From NCBI GenBank assembly GCA_037447655.1, contig JBBHKE010001684.1:431290-468500 (forward strand): a stretch of 37,211 nucleotides of DNA, in the 5' to 3' direction. Below the pieces are notes generated by a model that was given only the letters and a program-made list of their open reading frames with translations, ran no database searches and had not been told where the DNA came from. Positions 21,362-33,518 of this stretch are shown in pieces (position 1 is the first letter of the stretch; every line of letters starts with the position of its first letter). Source of the DNA: Zygnema cylindricum (lineage: Eukaryota; Streptophyta; Zygnematophyceae; Zygnematales; Zygnemataceae). The position numbers and the translations under genes were made by a program.

Positions 21362-23588
21362 ATGGCCCTGGTGCAGCCAGGAAACAAGAAGGATGAAGAC
21401 AGAGACGATGAGAGTAAGTATTATTACACTGATCCATCTAGTCCGAGGGTGGTTTTGTAGTTTCAGGTTTCCACCTTGGCAATGCTTACATTTCTAGTTC
21501 TTATGAAAGTGGTTATGGCCTGTTATTGTTTATTTGTTAGGTAATAAAGAACCTATTGTTGTAATCACATGTGGGGACTGGGCACATTAGCCGTGATTTG
21601 TATTTGGTACTCATTCACAGCAAAATGTTGGTACATCACTATTGGATCTGTGGTCTTGTCTGTAATTTTTTATGTTGACTGATCGAGTCGGTATAGGAAA
21701 ACGATTAGAACACCGCTGCAACTTTTATTCATGAATCAGGATTCGCATGAAGTCTGATGCATTCACAATGTAATCTGTTTCCATTCTTGTTTCTCAGCGG
21801 AGTATTCACCTTTCTTTGGAATCGAGAAGGGAGCCGTCTTACAGGAAGCGAGAGTGTTCAATGATCCACAGTTGGATGCTCGACGATGTGCTCAGGTATG
21901 CTTGATTGTGCAAACTGACCTATGCACTTAACCGGCATTTCTATTCTAATTTAATATCTGCAAGGCTCACTCCTCATGCCTACTTTTAAATCTTTGATCA
22001 ACCAGGGCATATGAGCATATGAGAATGATTTTCTACTTGCTTTGAATCTGTGGCTGAGTCCAAGATCGGTTGTTGCTTTGCAGGTCATCACAAAGCTTCT
22101 TTACCTCCTCAATCAAGGAGAAACGTTCACCAAGGTAAAACAGAAAACTTTTTCTATGTATTGCCGGCGCGTAGCTACAAGTGTTTAGGGCCTCATATGA
22201 TGTTATCCTGTGTGATTATGCAGACGGAGGCAACTGAGGTTTTTTTTTCTGTCACGAAGTTGTTCCAATCAAACGACATAGGGTTGCGACGCTTTCTATA
22301 TCTTATGATCAAAGAGATTTCTCCATCGGCAGATGAGGTAGGCAGCACTATTGGTACTCTGCTTCGTATTTACCAAGTCTTTGCAGGTCGTCCAGTTGAA
22401 GAAATTATTCGAAGTCACGTTTTTTGCCATGACTCTACTTGGAAGATGCACTTAAAAGGCAGGAGATTTTTTTTCTCACTCACGACATATGCAAACTAGA
22501 CTGGACCACTAGTTATTAAGTCCATCATGCCCTGATCAATGCAAGTCGCCCTGGTTTGGAATCACTTTTGGCTTTTTGATCGGATACAGTGATGTTGTTG
22601 GCTACATTGTGACAGGTAATTATAGTGACCAGCTCCCTGATGAAGGACATGAACAGCAAGACTGACTTGTACCGGGCAAATGCCATTCGAGTCCTCTGTC
22701 GTATCACCGATGGTGGCCTTTTGGGACAAATAGAACGCTATCTTAAGCAGGCTGTGGTGGACAAAAATCCGGTTGTTTCTAGTGCAGCTCTTGTCAGTGG
22801 TATTCACCTCCTGCAGGTAAATCGTTTTGTCTCAAGCCAACAATCTTTGGGTTGTGCATCTAAGGTCACTGTCTGAAGCTTTTGTACTGATAAAAAAAAA
22901 GGCTGGCACCATACAGCATAGGACGTTTGCTCCAATACCTGAAAGCCATGTAATGTTCCAAAGTTTTTCTTTGGATGAGGCAAAATGTCCTGAAATTACA
23001 TGGTCCGTAGTTGGCAAGGGATGTGATGTTTGCGGATGATCAGATGTGATTTAGTGAAATACAAAAAGCTTACATGGTCGGTAGCTGGCAAATATTACTT
23101 TTGTATTTTGTGTCCATGTCAGTCTCCCATGATTCTGATGGGCTGCACATGAGGCTGTTTCTGGATTGTAACAGACCAACCCTGAGATTGTGAAGCGATG
23201 GAGCAACGAGGTTCAGGAAGCTGTGCAATCTAAAGCACCTTTAGTGCAATTTCATGCCCTGGCTCTTCTTCATCAGGTACAATAGGACTTGTAAAAATCT
23301 TTATCCCTTTTGGAGATCTTTCTGCTATTTTGTGACCAGATGCACCAACCTGGCTGCATTATGCTGGTTCTGTACTTATTGGCATGTTGCAGCAAGTGTA
23401 TGGGATTTTCTTTTCCAAACGATGCAGGTTTAGCCCATGCTTGTTGTTGAACTGTTTATTTCTTGTGTTTTGGTTGACAGATTCGACAAAATGACCGACA
23501 GGCTGTCAGTAAACTTGTCACTAGTCTAACACGTGGAACCGTACGTTCCCCATTGGCACAGTGCCTCTTGATTCGTTACACCAGTCAG
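21362..23588 (+). pseudogene. COPG: Truncated duplicate of coatomer subunit gamma, exons 1-7
   Basis: Seven exons match the start of the complete gene: 21362-21413, 21798-21895, 22084-22134, 22224-22337, 22616-22816, 23175-23276 and 23481-23588. All introns keep GT-AG ends, and the joined frame of 242 codons is open. It encodes the first quarter of the adaptin-like trunk of gamma-COP and lacks the remaining trunk and the whole appendage. The matching sequence ends 36 bases into intron 7, at 23624, beside a family B repeat. If intron 7 is not spliced, translation stops four codons after exon 7 (TAA at 23601-23603). The coding sequence differs from the complete copy at a single synonymous base. 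I read this as a recent partial duplicate, unlikely to make a working coat subunit. An expressed N-terminal fragment cannot be excluded, nor can a misassembly. Confidence 0.85.
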
Positions 23589-23627
23589 GTACTTGAACCT
23601 TAAGCCCATGGGTGTTGTTTGGCACCA

Positions 23628-24573
23628 TAGCTGTTCACGACGATTAGTGCGAACATACCTATCGCGACGAATTATACGTAACGAACGCATTGAACCTTTT
23701 GAACAAATCGTAAAAAAACGTTAATGAATTTGTATCCGTACAATTCCGTACAATTAAAACAAAAAAAAATGTACATATAGCGCAGTTTGTAAGTTTTCTG
23801 TTAAATGAGCGCTAAAGTATCCTAAATATTTAATTAAATATAACACTTCAATTAGGTATCACAATTCCTTCATAAAATGGTAGCGGGTAATGCAGAATTA
23901 AGCTACCACAGAAAATTAGAGCACCCGGGTTGAAGCGTCCGGAAGGGCAATATTTCATCAAATGCCGTGTTTGAGCCTATCTGACAGCAACTATGGCCGC
24001 CTTGAAATTTTAATCAAATTCTGTGTCTGAGCCTATCTGACAGGCAGCCATGGCCGCCTTCTCTCTGCCTTCTCTGCCTTCTCTCTCTACTATCGGGCGC
24101 CATGGCCGCTTCTCTCTGCTTCTCTCTCTATATCGACAACACACGACTGCAAAAAATTATATCCAGACAACGCACGACATTTATGCAAAATTAAGTACAG
24201 GCCATGTACAAATGACATTTTTCACATTAAGCGCATTGCACGACATAAAAATCGCTACGTGAAAATAGTGTGACGTTTCAGCGTCTCTTTTTCGAAAATG
24301 TCCGTACATTTTCGATGAAGAGACGATACAAGTTCCCGTGATATTACGAACAGAAAGTACCAATAACTACGACGTATCTTTTCCTCGATTTCCGTACATT
24401 CCCGTGAAAAAATGTACATTCTTGTACATATTACGGGAAATATTGTACTTTTACCGTAAATTTTCAGTTTCAGTTTACAGTAGACGTTTTTTTGCGATTT
24501 TCAAAATCGTCACGAATTATACGTTTCAATCGGAAAATTTGATAAAATCGCACGATTTGAACAACACTGGCTG
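23628..24573 (+). mobile_element. GTAC-rich TIR element, family B, copy 2 with internal insertion
   Basis: It begins TAGCTGTTCACGACG only four bases after the coatomer duplication ends, and closes with GCACGATTTGAACAAC. The part at 24262-24573 is collinear with 6629-6933, and 23680-23760 resembles 6450-6525 (AATCGTAAAAA, TTAATGAATT, TCCGTACAATTC). The centre (about 23790-24245) does not match and holds a short duplicated phrase (GAGCCTATCTGACAG, then ATGGCCGCCTT). It has no coding capacity. Confidence 0.5.
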
Positions 24574-24876
24574 CTACGTTTATTGCGGTGAACAAAAAAT
24601 GCGATCGTACCAAAACTGTTAATTAGTAGTCACTACAGAAAGTACGATTTTAGTATGCAGTTGATTGCACAGATCGCCGACAGATCACGCCAAATCCATC
24701 TCTTGGGCAGTTGGGCGAATTGAAAAAAAAAGAAAAACAAAACAAAAGGAAAGGGGTAAAAATCTACAGGAGAGCGGTCCAAATTTTGACTTCCGTAAGT
24801 CAACTGCGATCGGGTTACAACTTGCAAGACACGGGCCGCCATGCATCCCTGTTTAAATCACGGTTCTGCACAACAG
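24570..24876 (+). repeat. Dispersed repeat R, copy 2
   Basis: It is collinear with 13668-13979 from GCTGCTACGTTTATTGCGGT to CTGCACAACAGTAA. It ends exactly where the second copy of the coatomer duplication begins. Confidence 0.9.
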
Positions 24877-27709
24877 TAAATCACAAGGAAACCAAACTTC
24901 GTACTTTTTTCGAGCGAGCCCGTACTCTATTGATCAGATCGTACGTTTTTCTTTTGTTATGTGTATGGTTGGCATTTGGCACACTTAAACCTACTGCTAC
25001 AGTAATACCGCAAGTATTTATAGACCGTAAAACAAACAGGCACCTCCAGTATTTTACTGTAGGTGCAGTAATGTACTGTACCTGTGCGTGGTCACGGTTT
25101 CATGCTTTCAGTATTAATGCAAATTTGATTTAACTGTGGGAACCCTATCAGTTAGCTTTTGACCGTTTGCTTCTTGCAGATTTATGATCACTCGAGTAGT
25201 TATAGTTTTACTGTGGTTCGCACATAAAGACGCGACATACATTTTCACATCTTTAGGGATGATGCTTTTGTCTTTCTCATCATCTCCGACTTAGGTTGCT
25301 GTCAGGGGTGATTTCCTTTTCTCCTCCGTTCCAGGTGCTAAGGTAGGAGGCCATTGTGTAGAAGGCCATTATTTACGTCTTCCGTCGCGTGACCAACTCT
25401 GGAAAAGGAAAAATTTGCAGTTTTGACCAACAGAAGTTAAGGCAGGATGGCCCTGGTGCAGCCAGGAAACAAGAAGGATGAAGACAGAGACGATGAGAGT
25501 AAGTATTATTACACTGATCCATCTAGTCCGAGGGTGGTTTTGTAGTTTCAGGTTTCCACCTTGGCAATGCTTACATTTCTAGTTCTTATGAAAATGGTTA
25601 TGGCCTGTTATTGTTTATTTGTTAGGTAATAAAGAACCTATTGTTGTAATCACATGTGGGGACTGGGCACATTAGCCGTGATTTGTATTTGGTACTCATT
25701 CACAGCAAAATGTTGGTACATCACTATTGGATCTGTAGTTTTATCTGTAATCTTTTTTGTTGACTGATCGAGTCGGTATAGGAAAACGATTAGAACAGCG
25801 CTGCAACGTTTATTCATGAATCAGGATTCGCATGAAGTCTGATGCATTCACAATGTAATCTGTTTCCATTCTTGTTTCTCAGCGGAGTATTCACCTTTCT
25901 TTGGAATCGAGAAGGGAGCCGTCTTACAGGAAGCGAGAGTGTTCAATGATCCACAGTTGGATGCTCGACGATGTGCTCAGGTATGCTTGATTGTGCAAAC
26001 TGACCTATGCACTTAACCGGCATTTCTATTCTAATTTAATATCTGCAAGGCTCACTCCTCATGCCTACTTTTAAATCTTTGATCAACCAGGGCATATGAG
26101 CATATGAGAATGATTTTCTACTTGCTTTGAATCTGTGGCTGAGTCCAAGATCGGTTGTTGCTTTGCAGGTCATCACAAAGCTTCTTTACCTCCTCAATCA
26201 AGGAGAAACGTTCACCAAGGTAAAACAGAAAACTTTTTCTATGTATTGCCGGCGCGTAGCTACAAGTGTTTAGGGCCTCATATGATGTTATCCTGTGTGA
26301 TTATGCAGACGGAGGCAACTGAGGTTTTTTTTTCTGTCACGAAGTTGTTCCAATCAAACGACATAGGGTTGCGACGCTTTCTATATCTTATGATCAAAGA
26401 GATTTCTCCATCGGCAGATGAGGTAGGCAGCACTATTGGTACTCTGCTTCGTATTTACCAAGTCTTTGCAGGTCGTCCAGTTGAAGAAATTATTCGAAGT
26501 CACGTTTTTTGCCATGACTCTACTTGGAAGATGCACTTAAAAGGCAGGAGAATTTTTTTCTCACTCACGACATATGCGAACTAGACTGGACCACTAGTTA
26601 TTAAGTCCATCATGCCCTGATCAATGCAAGTCGCCCTGGTTTGGAATCACTTTTGGCTTTTTGATCGGATACAGTGATGTTGTTGGCTACATTGTGACAG
26701 GTAATTATAGTGACCAGCTCCCTGATGAAGGACATGAACAGCAAGACTGACTTGTACCGGGCAAATGCCATTCGAGTCCTCTGTCGTATCACCGATGGTG
26801 GCCTTTTGGGACAAATAGAACGCTATCTTAAGCAGGCTGTGGTGGACAAAAATCCGGTTGTTTCTAGTGCAGCTCTTGTCAGTGGTATCCACCTCCTGCA
26901 GGTAAATCGTTTTGTCTCAAGCCAACAATCTTTGGGTTGTGCATCTAAGGTCACTGTCTGAAGCTTTTGTACTGATAAAAAAAAAGGCTGGCACCATACA
27001 GCATAGGACGTTTGCTCCAATACCTGAAAGCCATGTAATGTTCCAAAGTTTTTCTTTGGATGAGGCAAAATGTCCTGAAATTACATGGTCCGTAGTTGGC
27101 AAGGGATGTGATGTTTGCGGATGATCAGATGTGATTTAGTGAAATACAAAAAGCTTACATGGTCGGTAGCTGGCAAATATTACTTTTGTATTTTGTGTCC
27201 ATGTCAGTCTCCCATGATTCTGATGGGCTGCACATGAGGCTGTTTCTGGATTGTAACAGACCAACCCTGAGATTGTGAAGCGATGGAGCAACGAGGTTCA
27301 GGAAGCTGTGCAATCTAAAGCACCTTTAGTGCAATTTCATGCCCTGGCTCTTCTTCATCAGGTACAATAGGACTTGTAAAAATCTTTATCCCTTTTGGAG
27401 ATCTTTCTGCTATTTTGTGACCAGATGCACCAACCTGGCTGCATTATGCTGGTTCTGTACTTATTGGCATGTTGCAGCAAGTGTATGGGATTTTCTTTTC
27501 CAAACGATGCAGGTTTAGCCCATGCTTGTTGTTGAACTGTTTATTTCTTGTGTTTTGGTTGACAGATTCGACAAAATGACCGACAGGCTGTCAGTAAACT
27601 TGTCACTAGTCTAACACGTGGAACCGTACGTTCCCCATTGGCACAGTGCCTCTTGATTCGTTACACCAGTCAGGTACTTGAACCTTAAGCCCATGGGTGT
27701 TGTTTGGCA
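24877..27709 (+). repeat. Coatomer 5'-half duplication, copy 2
   Basis: This is the counterpart of 19887-23624. It lacks the two hAT-like insertions, is shorter, and runs on without a break into the rest of the gene. The breakpoint falls in intron 7, after TGTTTGGCA. Confidence 0.93.
25021..25446 (+). promoter_or_regulatory. Conserved 5' flank of the coatomer gene (promoter and 5' UTR)
   Basis: The 426 bases before the start codon closely match 20936-21361 before the truncated copy. The last 150 bases include a CT-rich stretch (TTTCCTTTTCTCCTCCGTTCC) that would suit a plant 5' untranslated region. I cannot place a transcription start or a TATA box with confidence. Repeat R lies immediately upstream of the shared segment in this copy, and two hAT-like elements lie upstream in the other, so the two copies have different distal flanks. 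Confidence 0.4.
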
Positions 27710-30700
27710 TTTGGCTGTCACGCCGTTAGTCATGACGTGGATGGTGTTATGTTTTCCAAAGCTTAGTACTAGCACAAATCAGTATTCATAAGGTTTGTAA
27801 TCGGGTGAATTCTAGTTTTTTTACCTACTTCATTGTACTGTAGTATCGTTTGATTCCTCAGCGACAGATGCTGATATTATTTCCAGGGTTTATTACGATG
27901 TTTTCCTGTACAGGTCATGGAGGAATCAGGTGTTAACAGTATGGGTGGCGATCGACCTTTTTATGAGTATCTAGAAGGATGTCTACGACAGAAGTCAGAG
28001 ATGGTCATATTTGAAGCTGCCAGGGCTATCACAGACTTGACTGGTGTCACAGGGCGGGAGTTGACTCCTGCTATAACCGTATTGCAACTTTTCCTGAGCT
28101 CATCAAAGCCAGTCCTCCGGTTTGCTGCTGTTCGCACTTTGAACAAGGTACGCCTGTATTTGTATTTTTCAGAGCTCTCGCCATCTCTGGCACTGGATAT
28201 GAATACGAGCCTGTACTTGTACTTTAGGCATTAGGCAGTAAATGACAATACACCAGCTCCCGTTGTTCGTTTGTCGGCTTACGGCTTTCAAATCCCTAAT
28301 CATACACCATTTCTCAGAGTTTCCTTGTTTTATTTTTCCCTGTTTGGCTCTGGCTGGCAGGTTTTCCTCAAAGTCAAATAAATGACTATTAATTTGAGCA
28401 TTTGCTGGTTGATGACATGTTTTTGCTGCTGCTTTTGCAGGTCGCAATGAGCCATCCCCTGGCAGTGACAAATTGCAACATTGATATGGAGACCCTTATT
28501 TCAGACCAGAATCGAAGCATTGCCACCTTGGCCATCACGACTCTATTGAAGACTGGAAACGAATCAAGTGTTGACAGGCTGATGAAACAAATTACTAATT
28601 TTATGTCAGACATTGCGGATGAGTTCAAGATTGTGGTGGTGGAGGCTATTCGCTCTTTATGTCTGAAGTTTCCACAGAAATATCGAACTCTGTACGGTGC
28701 CTCTTCTTATTTTGTAGAAGGCCAGCTGATCATATGCCAGCTGTTCTACTTATGAGTCACTTAAGAGTCTTCAAATAGTGTGGGAACTTTTGTCTCCCAA
28801 TCTTTTCATGCTGAAATAATGGGAAAATAGTGCATGAATTGATTGCTTGAAACAAGAATTGAAATTGCTGCAGCAAGGGAAGCCCAGGTTTAGCCTGTTC
28901 AGATTTCTTGTTGTTGTTCTTGTACTGGTTTGTATAGGACGTTGTTTTGTAATTTCCTAGGTTTTTGTTCCTTATTCGATGTTATCAAGCCTGCATTGCG
29001 TACCTGTTATTGTTGATCCAAGGTTGTCTGCTTTCTGAAATGGGATCATGGTTGATAGGTTGTCTGTTTGTACGTTTTCTTTCACGATGTGAGTCTATCA
29101 TATTTGTTAATACAGCAGTTTTTCTTAAATATGCAGGATGAATTTCCTGAGCAACATTCTTCGTGAAGAAGGTGGCTTCGAGTACAAGAAAGCAATCGTG
29201 GATTCTATTTTGATTCTGATTCGAGAGATTCCAGATGCGAAGGAGAGTGGACTGTCACATCTCTGCGAGTTCATTGAGGATTGTGAATTTACTTATCTGT
29301 CAACCCAGGTAAATTGATCGCCTCAGTATCTATCCTGTAGCTGAATGTCAGTGATATTGGTGAACTAACTGTGAGCCATTTGGCAGCAATTGGAACCATT
29401 AACTGATTTATAATTTTTGTTTGTTGTTTGGACAGATATTGCATCTACTTGGCAAGGAAGGGCCTAAAACTGTAGATCCAAGTAGATATATCCGTTATAT
29501 CTATAACCGTGTCATTCTGGAGAATGCTACAGTGAGGGCTTGTGCTGTTAGCACGCTGGCGAGCTTTGGAGCAGCTGTTGAGTCCTTAAGAGTAAGCTGA
29601 TCAGAATCCAATGCCCCTTGTTCTGATTATACTATCTGCATTTTATCCAAAAACTTAAAAGATGCATCTCTTTCTGGTTCAAGCTTTCTTGAACCAAGTT
29701 TGACCATTCAGATTGTGTAGGAAGTTCTAGAAGCTGCCACGTATTTTCAGGGGGCAGGGACATGTGATTTTATGCCTGGTGTGCTGTGCAGAGTGAACCC
29801 GCTTTGGTTTCACGAAACTGAAGTGTAATGTGTGAAGTTCATGTCATTTGGTATGTCATGTCGAGTTTCATGTCCTATAGGTTGCACAAATGCTATTGAG
29901 CAGCTTTGATATGTACGGATCGGTACAAGCGGTATTGAATTTACTCTACCGAGTGCCCTTACGATGGATGACTTATTATTTTCCTGATTCATGACCTTTG
30001 CATGCACGGATTCTGGCGGTCCACAAATTTTATTTTTTCACCATTTGACAGTTATTTTTGTTTGTACCATTTTATTTACTATTAAGGAGCCTGCATACTG
30101 TGTGCTTGTAATATGTCAGTTACTTGTTTATATTTATGCTTTCTATCTTTAGAATTCTTTATCAATAATTTTGCTGTATATAATTTCAATAATCGTCTTT
30201 TGGCAACCCAAACTTACTGAACATCAAATGTTGAAAAAATGTTGTTTAAATTTAAGCACAGGGTTATGTTGTGCCCAAGAAGCTTGTTAGGTCTATAGTA
30301 GTTTTATCTAAAATCCAATGTTTTTCTACTGTGCTCGGATATTTTTTATGGAAATGAGTAGCTGACAATGCTCATTTGTTTGTGCAGCCACGTATTGTTG
30401 TCCTATTGCGACGATGTCTTTATGACAATGACGATGAGGTCAGTACTGGTGGCAAGGAATTTTGGTTGTTGTAATTTAAATAGGTAAAAAACTTGTTGTG
30501 AGCAAGATGCCCTTAATGACGAATAACTGGTTAGGCGCAGGATATGGTCTTTTGTTCTCTTAATTATTTTTGTGGAGGGATTTGCTGTAGAGGGTGATTA
30601 AGCTGTTTCATTAAGCTACTTCATGGATTATAAACTCTCTTGGACTCTGGTTCAGGTTCGGGATCGAGCGACACTGTATCTTAATGTTTTAGGTGGTGCT

Positions 30701-33518
30701 GAGGACGAGTCTGTGGCTGTTGATGGAGCGAAAAATTTCATGCTGGAAGAGCTGGATATTCCTTTAGCAAATTTGGAGAACAGCTTGCGTGCTTATGTAA
30801 GTCAAGGATGCTTATAGCCCACCCGTCCTGTTCTTTGATTCGCTTTTCATTTGGTATAACCTTTATTAGGCTAGATGGTCCCTCATTGTGTAGTCAAATT
30901 CAGTTACATGGCTGCCACAAGTTCACTTCTATGGCTTAAAGGACTACCAAAGAGCCTTTAACCATTTTTATTCACAATGGTCAGGTGGCGAGTGAACAAC
31001 CCTTCAACATTTCAGCCGTGCCACGTGAATTGAAGGGACCACTTGGCGACCGCAAATCTGCTGGTGGCAAGAAAAAGGAAGCAGCTGCAAAAGCTGCATC
31101 CAATGGAGTGGTGTCTGGAGCCGGCAGTGGGGTTGCTTATGAGAAAATCCTTAATGCCATTCCACAGTTCAGCTCCTTTGGCAAACTGTTCAAGGTGATG
31201 CATTCTTTATTGTTTTATAGTATGTCTCTCTCTATTTTACTACTATGTAGTAAGAACGGGGACCTTTTTCTATACCTAGATCCTATTGGATCACTAAATG
31301 TGAGCCTGCTTAGAGAATAAATGGAAAAGTGCCAAAAAATGTACAAGCTGACCAAAACAGGCCACAATCTGAGTCAGTTCGCTCTGAGTCCGTTCTGTTG
31401 GAGCCTTTATAATGTCTTAGGTGACACATCATGTACACCATTAATTGCTGTTAGAGTTAGTGAATTGTTAGCGTTAACACTTCATTAGGATTAACTTCTC
31501 TAAATTACGCTTTGCAAGGGTGTTCATTTTTTGCCACTCAAAATAGTTTAATTAACACGTTTATGATTTCAGGTCTAAAAAACACTACCTGGTATTAGAG
31601 GGATTAAGTGCAGCTAAATGTACATAATTCACGTATTTTGTCTTGTTTTCTGTTTTGTGTATTACGTTTGATACTACATTCAGCTAGCATCTATTCACGA
31701 AGTCACAGTATCATTTGGAAATATATTAAGGTATTAACCAGGGACTATGCAGAATGATTCCTAAACTACTTCTGTAGCACCAGGTCAGTTGCGAGGGCTT
31801 TGACGTGAGGCTGTGCAGCTATGTTAACGCCATATTCTTTGCTGATGTGTTGTCCTTTTTGATGCTGGTTTTGCAGTCGTCTACACCGACTGAGTTGACA
31901 GAAGCAGAAACAGAATATTCTGTCACTGTGGTTAAGCATGTGTATCCTGAGCATCTTGTTCTACAATTCAACTGTTCCAACACTATTGCAGAACAAGTGC
32001 TTGAGAATGTAAGTTCGATCTTGTCCTGTCTCATTCTTTGGCCACTTCAGTAGTTATAGATATGAGACAGCATGGAAAATGATAAAACATTTGGTTGTTC
32101 AAGTGGACCACTAAGGATATTAAAGCTGTGAATGTGCAGGTGAGTGTGGTCGTGGACTTAGCGGAGGCGGAGGAATTCACAGAAGTGGCAACAGTACCAT
32201 TGAAGTGGCTGACATATGGCGAAGCAGGTCGGACATATGTGGCATTTGCCATGAGACCAGAGGGCGCACTTGCTCTCGGCAAGTTCAGCTGTGTGCTGAA
32301 GTTCCGTGTGAAGGAGGTCGGTGATCTGAACACTCAGGGCCTTTGTTGTTTCTTAGATATTGCAAACTGGACATGACAGGTTATTTTGAATCAAGGTCTG
32401 TCATCTTGTCTGCAATCTGTTTGCAAAGTTTTTCAAGGAGCCTTTTGACTCAGCCAGTGCCTCTATTTCAAATGCAGGTAGACCCAACCACTGGTGAAGC
32501 TGAAGAAGATGGATACGAGGATGAGTACCAGTTGGAGGATATGGAGGTTTGTCTATGGTGATCTTGTGTATCTTTGTTTATAGAATCTAAACTTTACACC
32601 TTGCTCATTGAATTGACATCAGCAAAGTTTTGTTTTCTGGATTTATTCTCTTTGATCTGGTCAGAGTAACTTTGTTAATTTGCGAGTGAAACTGTTTGCC
32701 TTGCATATCTGAAAGATCTCAATATGGCAGAGTCGCTCTCCTCATACACACCTCATCCCACTGGCCACATGAGACCAGTCAGATGGCAAGTATTTGGCTG
32801 CTACATATTTGGAAATGTCTGTGGATTTCCTGACCGCGTGTCTGATTGCCTGTCACAACTGCAGGTGGTTGCAGCTGACTACATTGTAAAGACGGTGGTC
32901 ACCAACTTCCGTAACGGATGGGAGTCATTGGATTCGTCTCTTGAAAGAGTTGACGAGTATGGCTTAGGAGTGAGAGAGAGCTTGCAAGAGGCAGTAGAAG
33001 CTGTGATTGGTATTCTTGGAATGCAGGCGTGCGAGGTAGGTCTTCTTATCCTGTCTGTCTTACTCTGGGTATAATTCAATGTGGCGATGAGCTGCAGGTT
33101 AACAAGGACAAATGCGTTTGTATGCGTTTTTTTTCTTTAACTCTGCAAGCAAATGACAGATGTCATTCGTCTACTGTAGATGTTGTGAATGCAGGCCGTT
33201 GTAGTCAGCGGCTTTAGTAAATGTCTATGTTCACCTTCTGCTCTTGCACCACGGTTGAATGCATACCAATTTGTGCATTATGAAAGAACCCTCCCAGTTT
33301 TTAACAAAAAAACCATGTGACAGGGCACGGAGCTCGTACCTGGGAACGCCCGTTCACATCAGTGCTTGTTGGCGGGTAACTTTATTGGTGATGTGCAAGT
33401 TTTAGTGAGACTTTCCTTTGGCATTGACAGTCAAAAGCAGGTGGCCATGAAACTTGCTGTCCGATCAGAGGAGCAAGCAGTAAGTGACCTTATACATGAA
33501 ATTATAGCGAATGCCTAG
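25447..33518 (+). CDS. COPG: Coatomer subunit gamma (gamma-COP), complete, 19 exons
   Basis: Gamma-COP is a large subunit of the COPI coat that Arf1-GTP recruits to Golgi membranes for retrograde and intra-Golgi transport; it pairs with zeta-COP. Exons: 25447-25498, 25883-25980, 26169-26219, 26309-26422, 26701-26901, 27260-27361, 27566-27673, 27914-28147, 28441-28691, 29137-29308, 29436-29591, 30388-30438, 30656-30796, 30985-31194, 31877-32008, 32140-32316, 32478-32546, 32865-33035, 33324-33518. All introns are GT-AG, and only introns 1 and 9 split a codon. The 894 residues match the family's usual length (about 870-890). Residues 1 to about 590 are the adaptin-like helical trunk ([48 protein letters not shown]). 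A Lys/Ala/Gly-rich linker at about 600-625 has [10 protein letters not shown]. The two appendage modules cover about 630-750 and 770-894, joined by an acidic [16 protein letters not shown] segment. The stop is TAG at 33516-33518 after [11 protein letters not shown]. No internal stop or frameshift is present. Confidence 0.96.

Larger units (their letters stand above)
19887..23624 (+). repeat. Coatomer 5'-half duplication, copy 1
   Basis: It matches 24877-27709 from TAAATCACAAGGAAACCAAA to GGGTGTTGTTTGGCA. From the start codon to the right breakpoint, copy 1 and copy 2 lie at a constant 4085-base offset, with no net indels. The upstream part is longer in copy 1 because of two hAT-like insertions (20007-20312 and 20362-20932) absent from copy 2. 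Exons differ at one base (22804 T versus 26889 C, synonymous) and introns at roughly ten. Confidence 0.93.

Noticed and set aside
22050-22499. 149-codon open frame, repeated at 26135-26584
   Set aside because: It crosses coatomer exons 3 and 4 and their introns in a different frame from the recognised protein. Its duplication simply reflects the duplicated locus.
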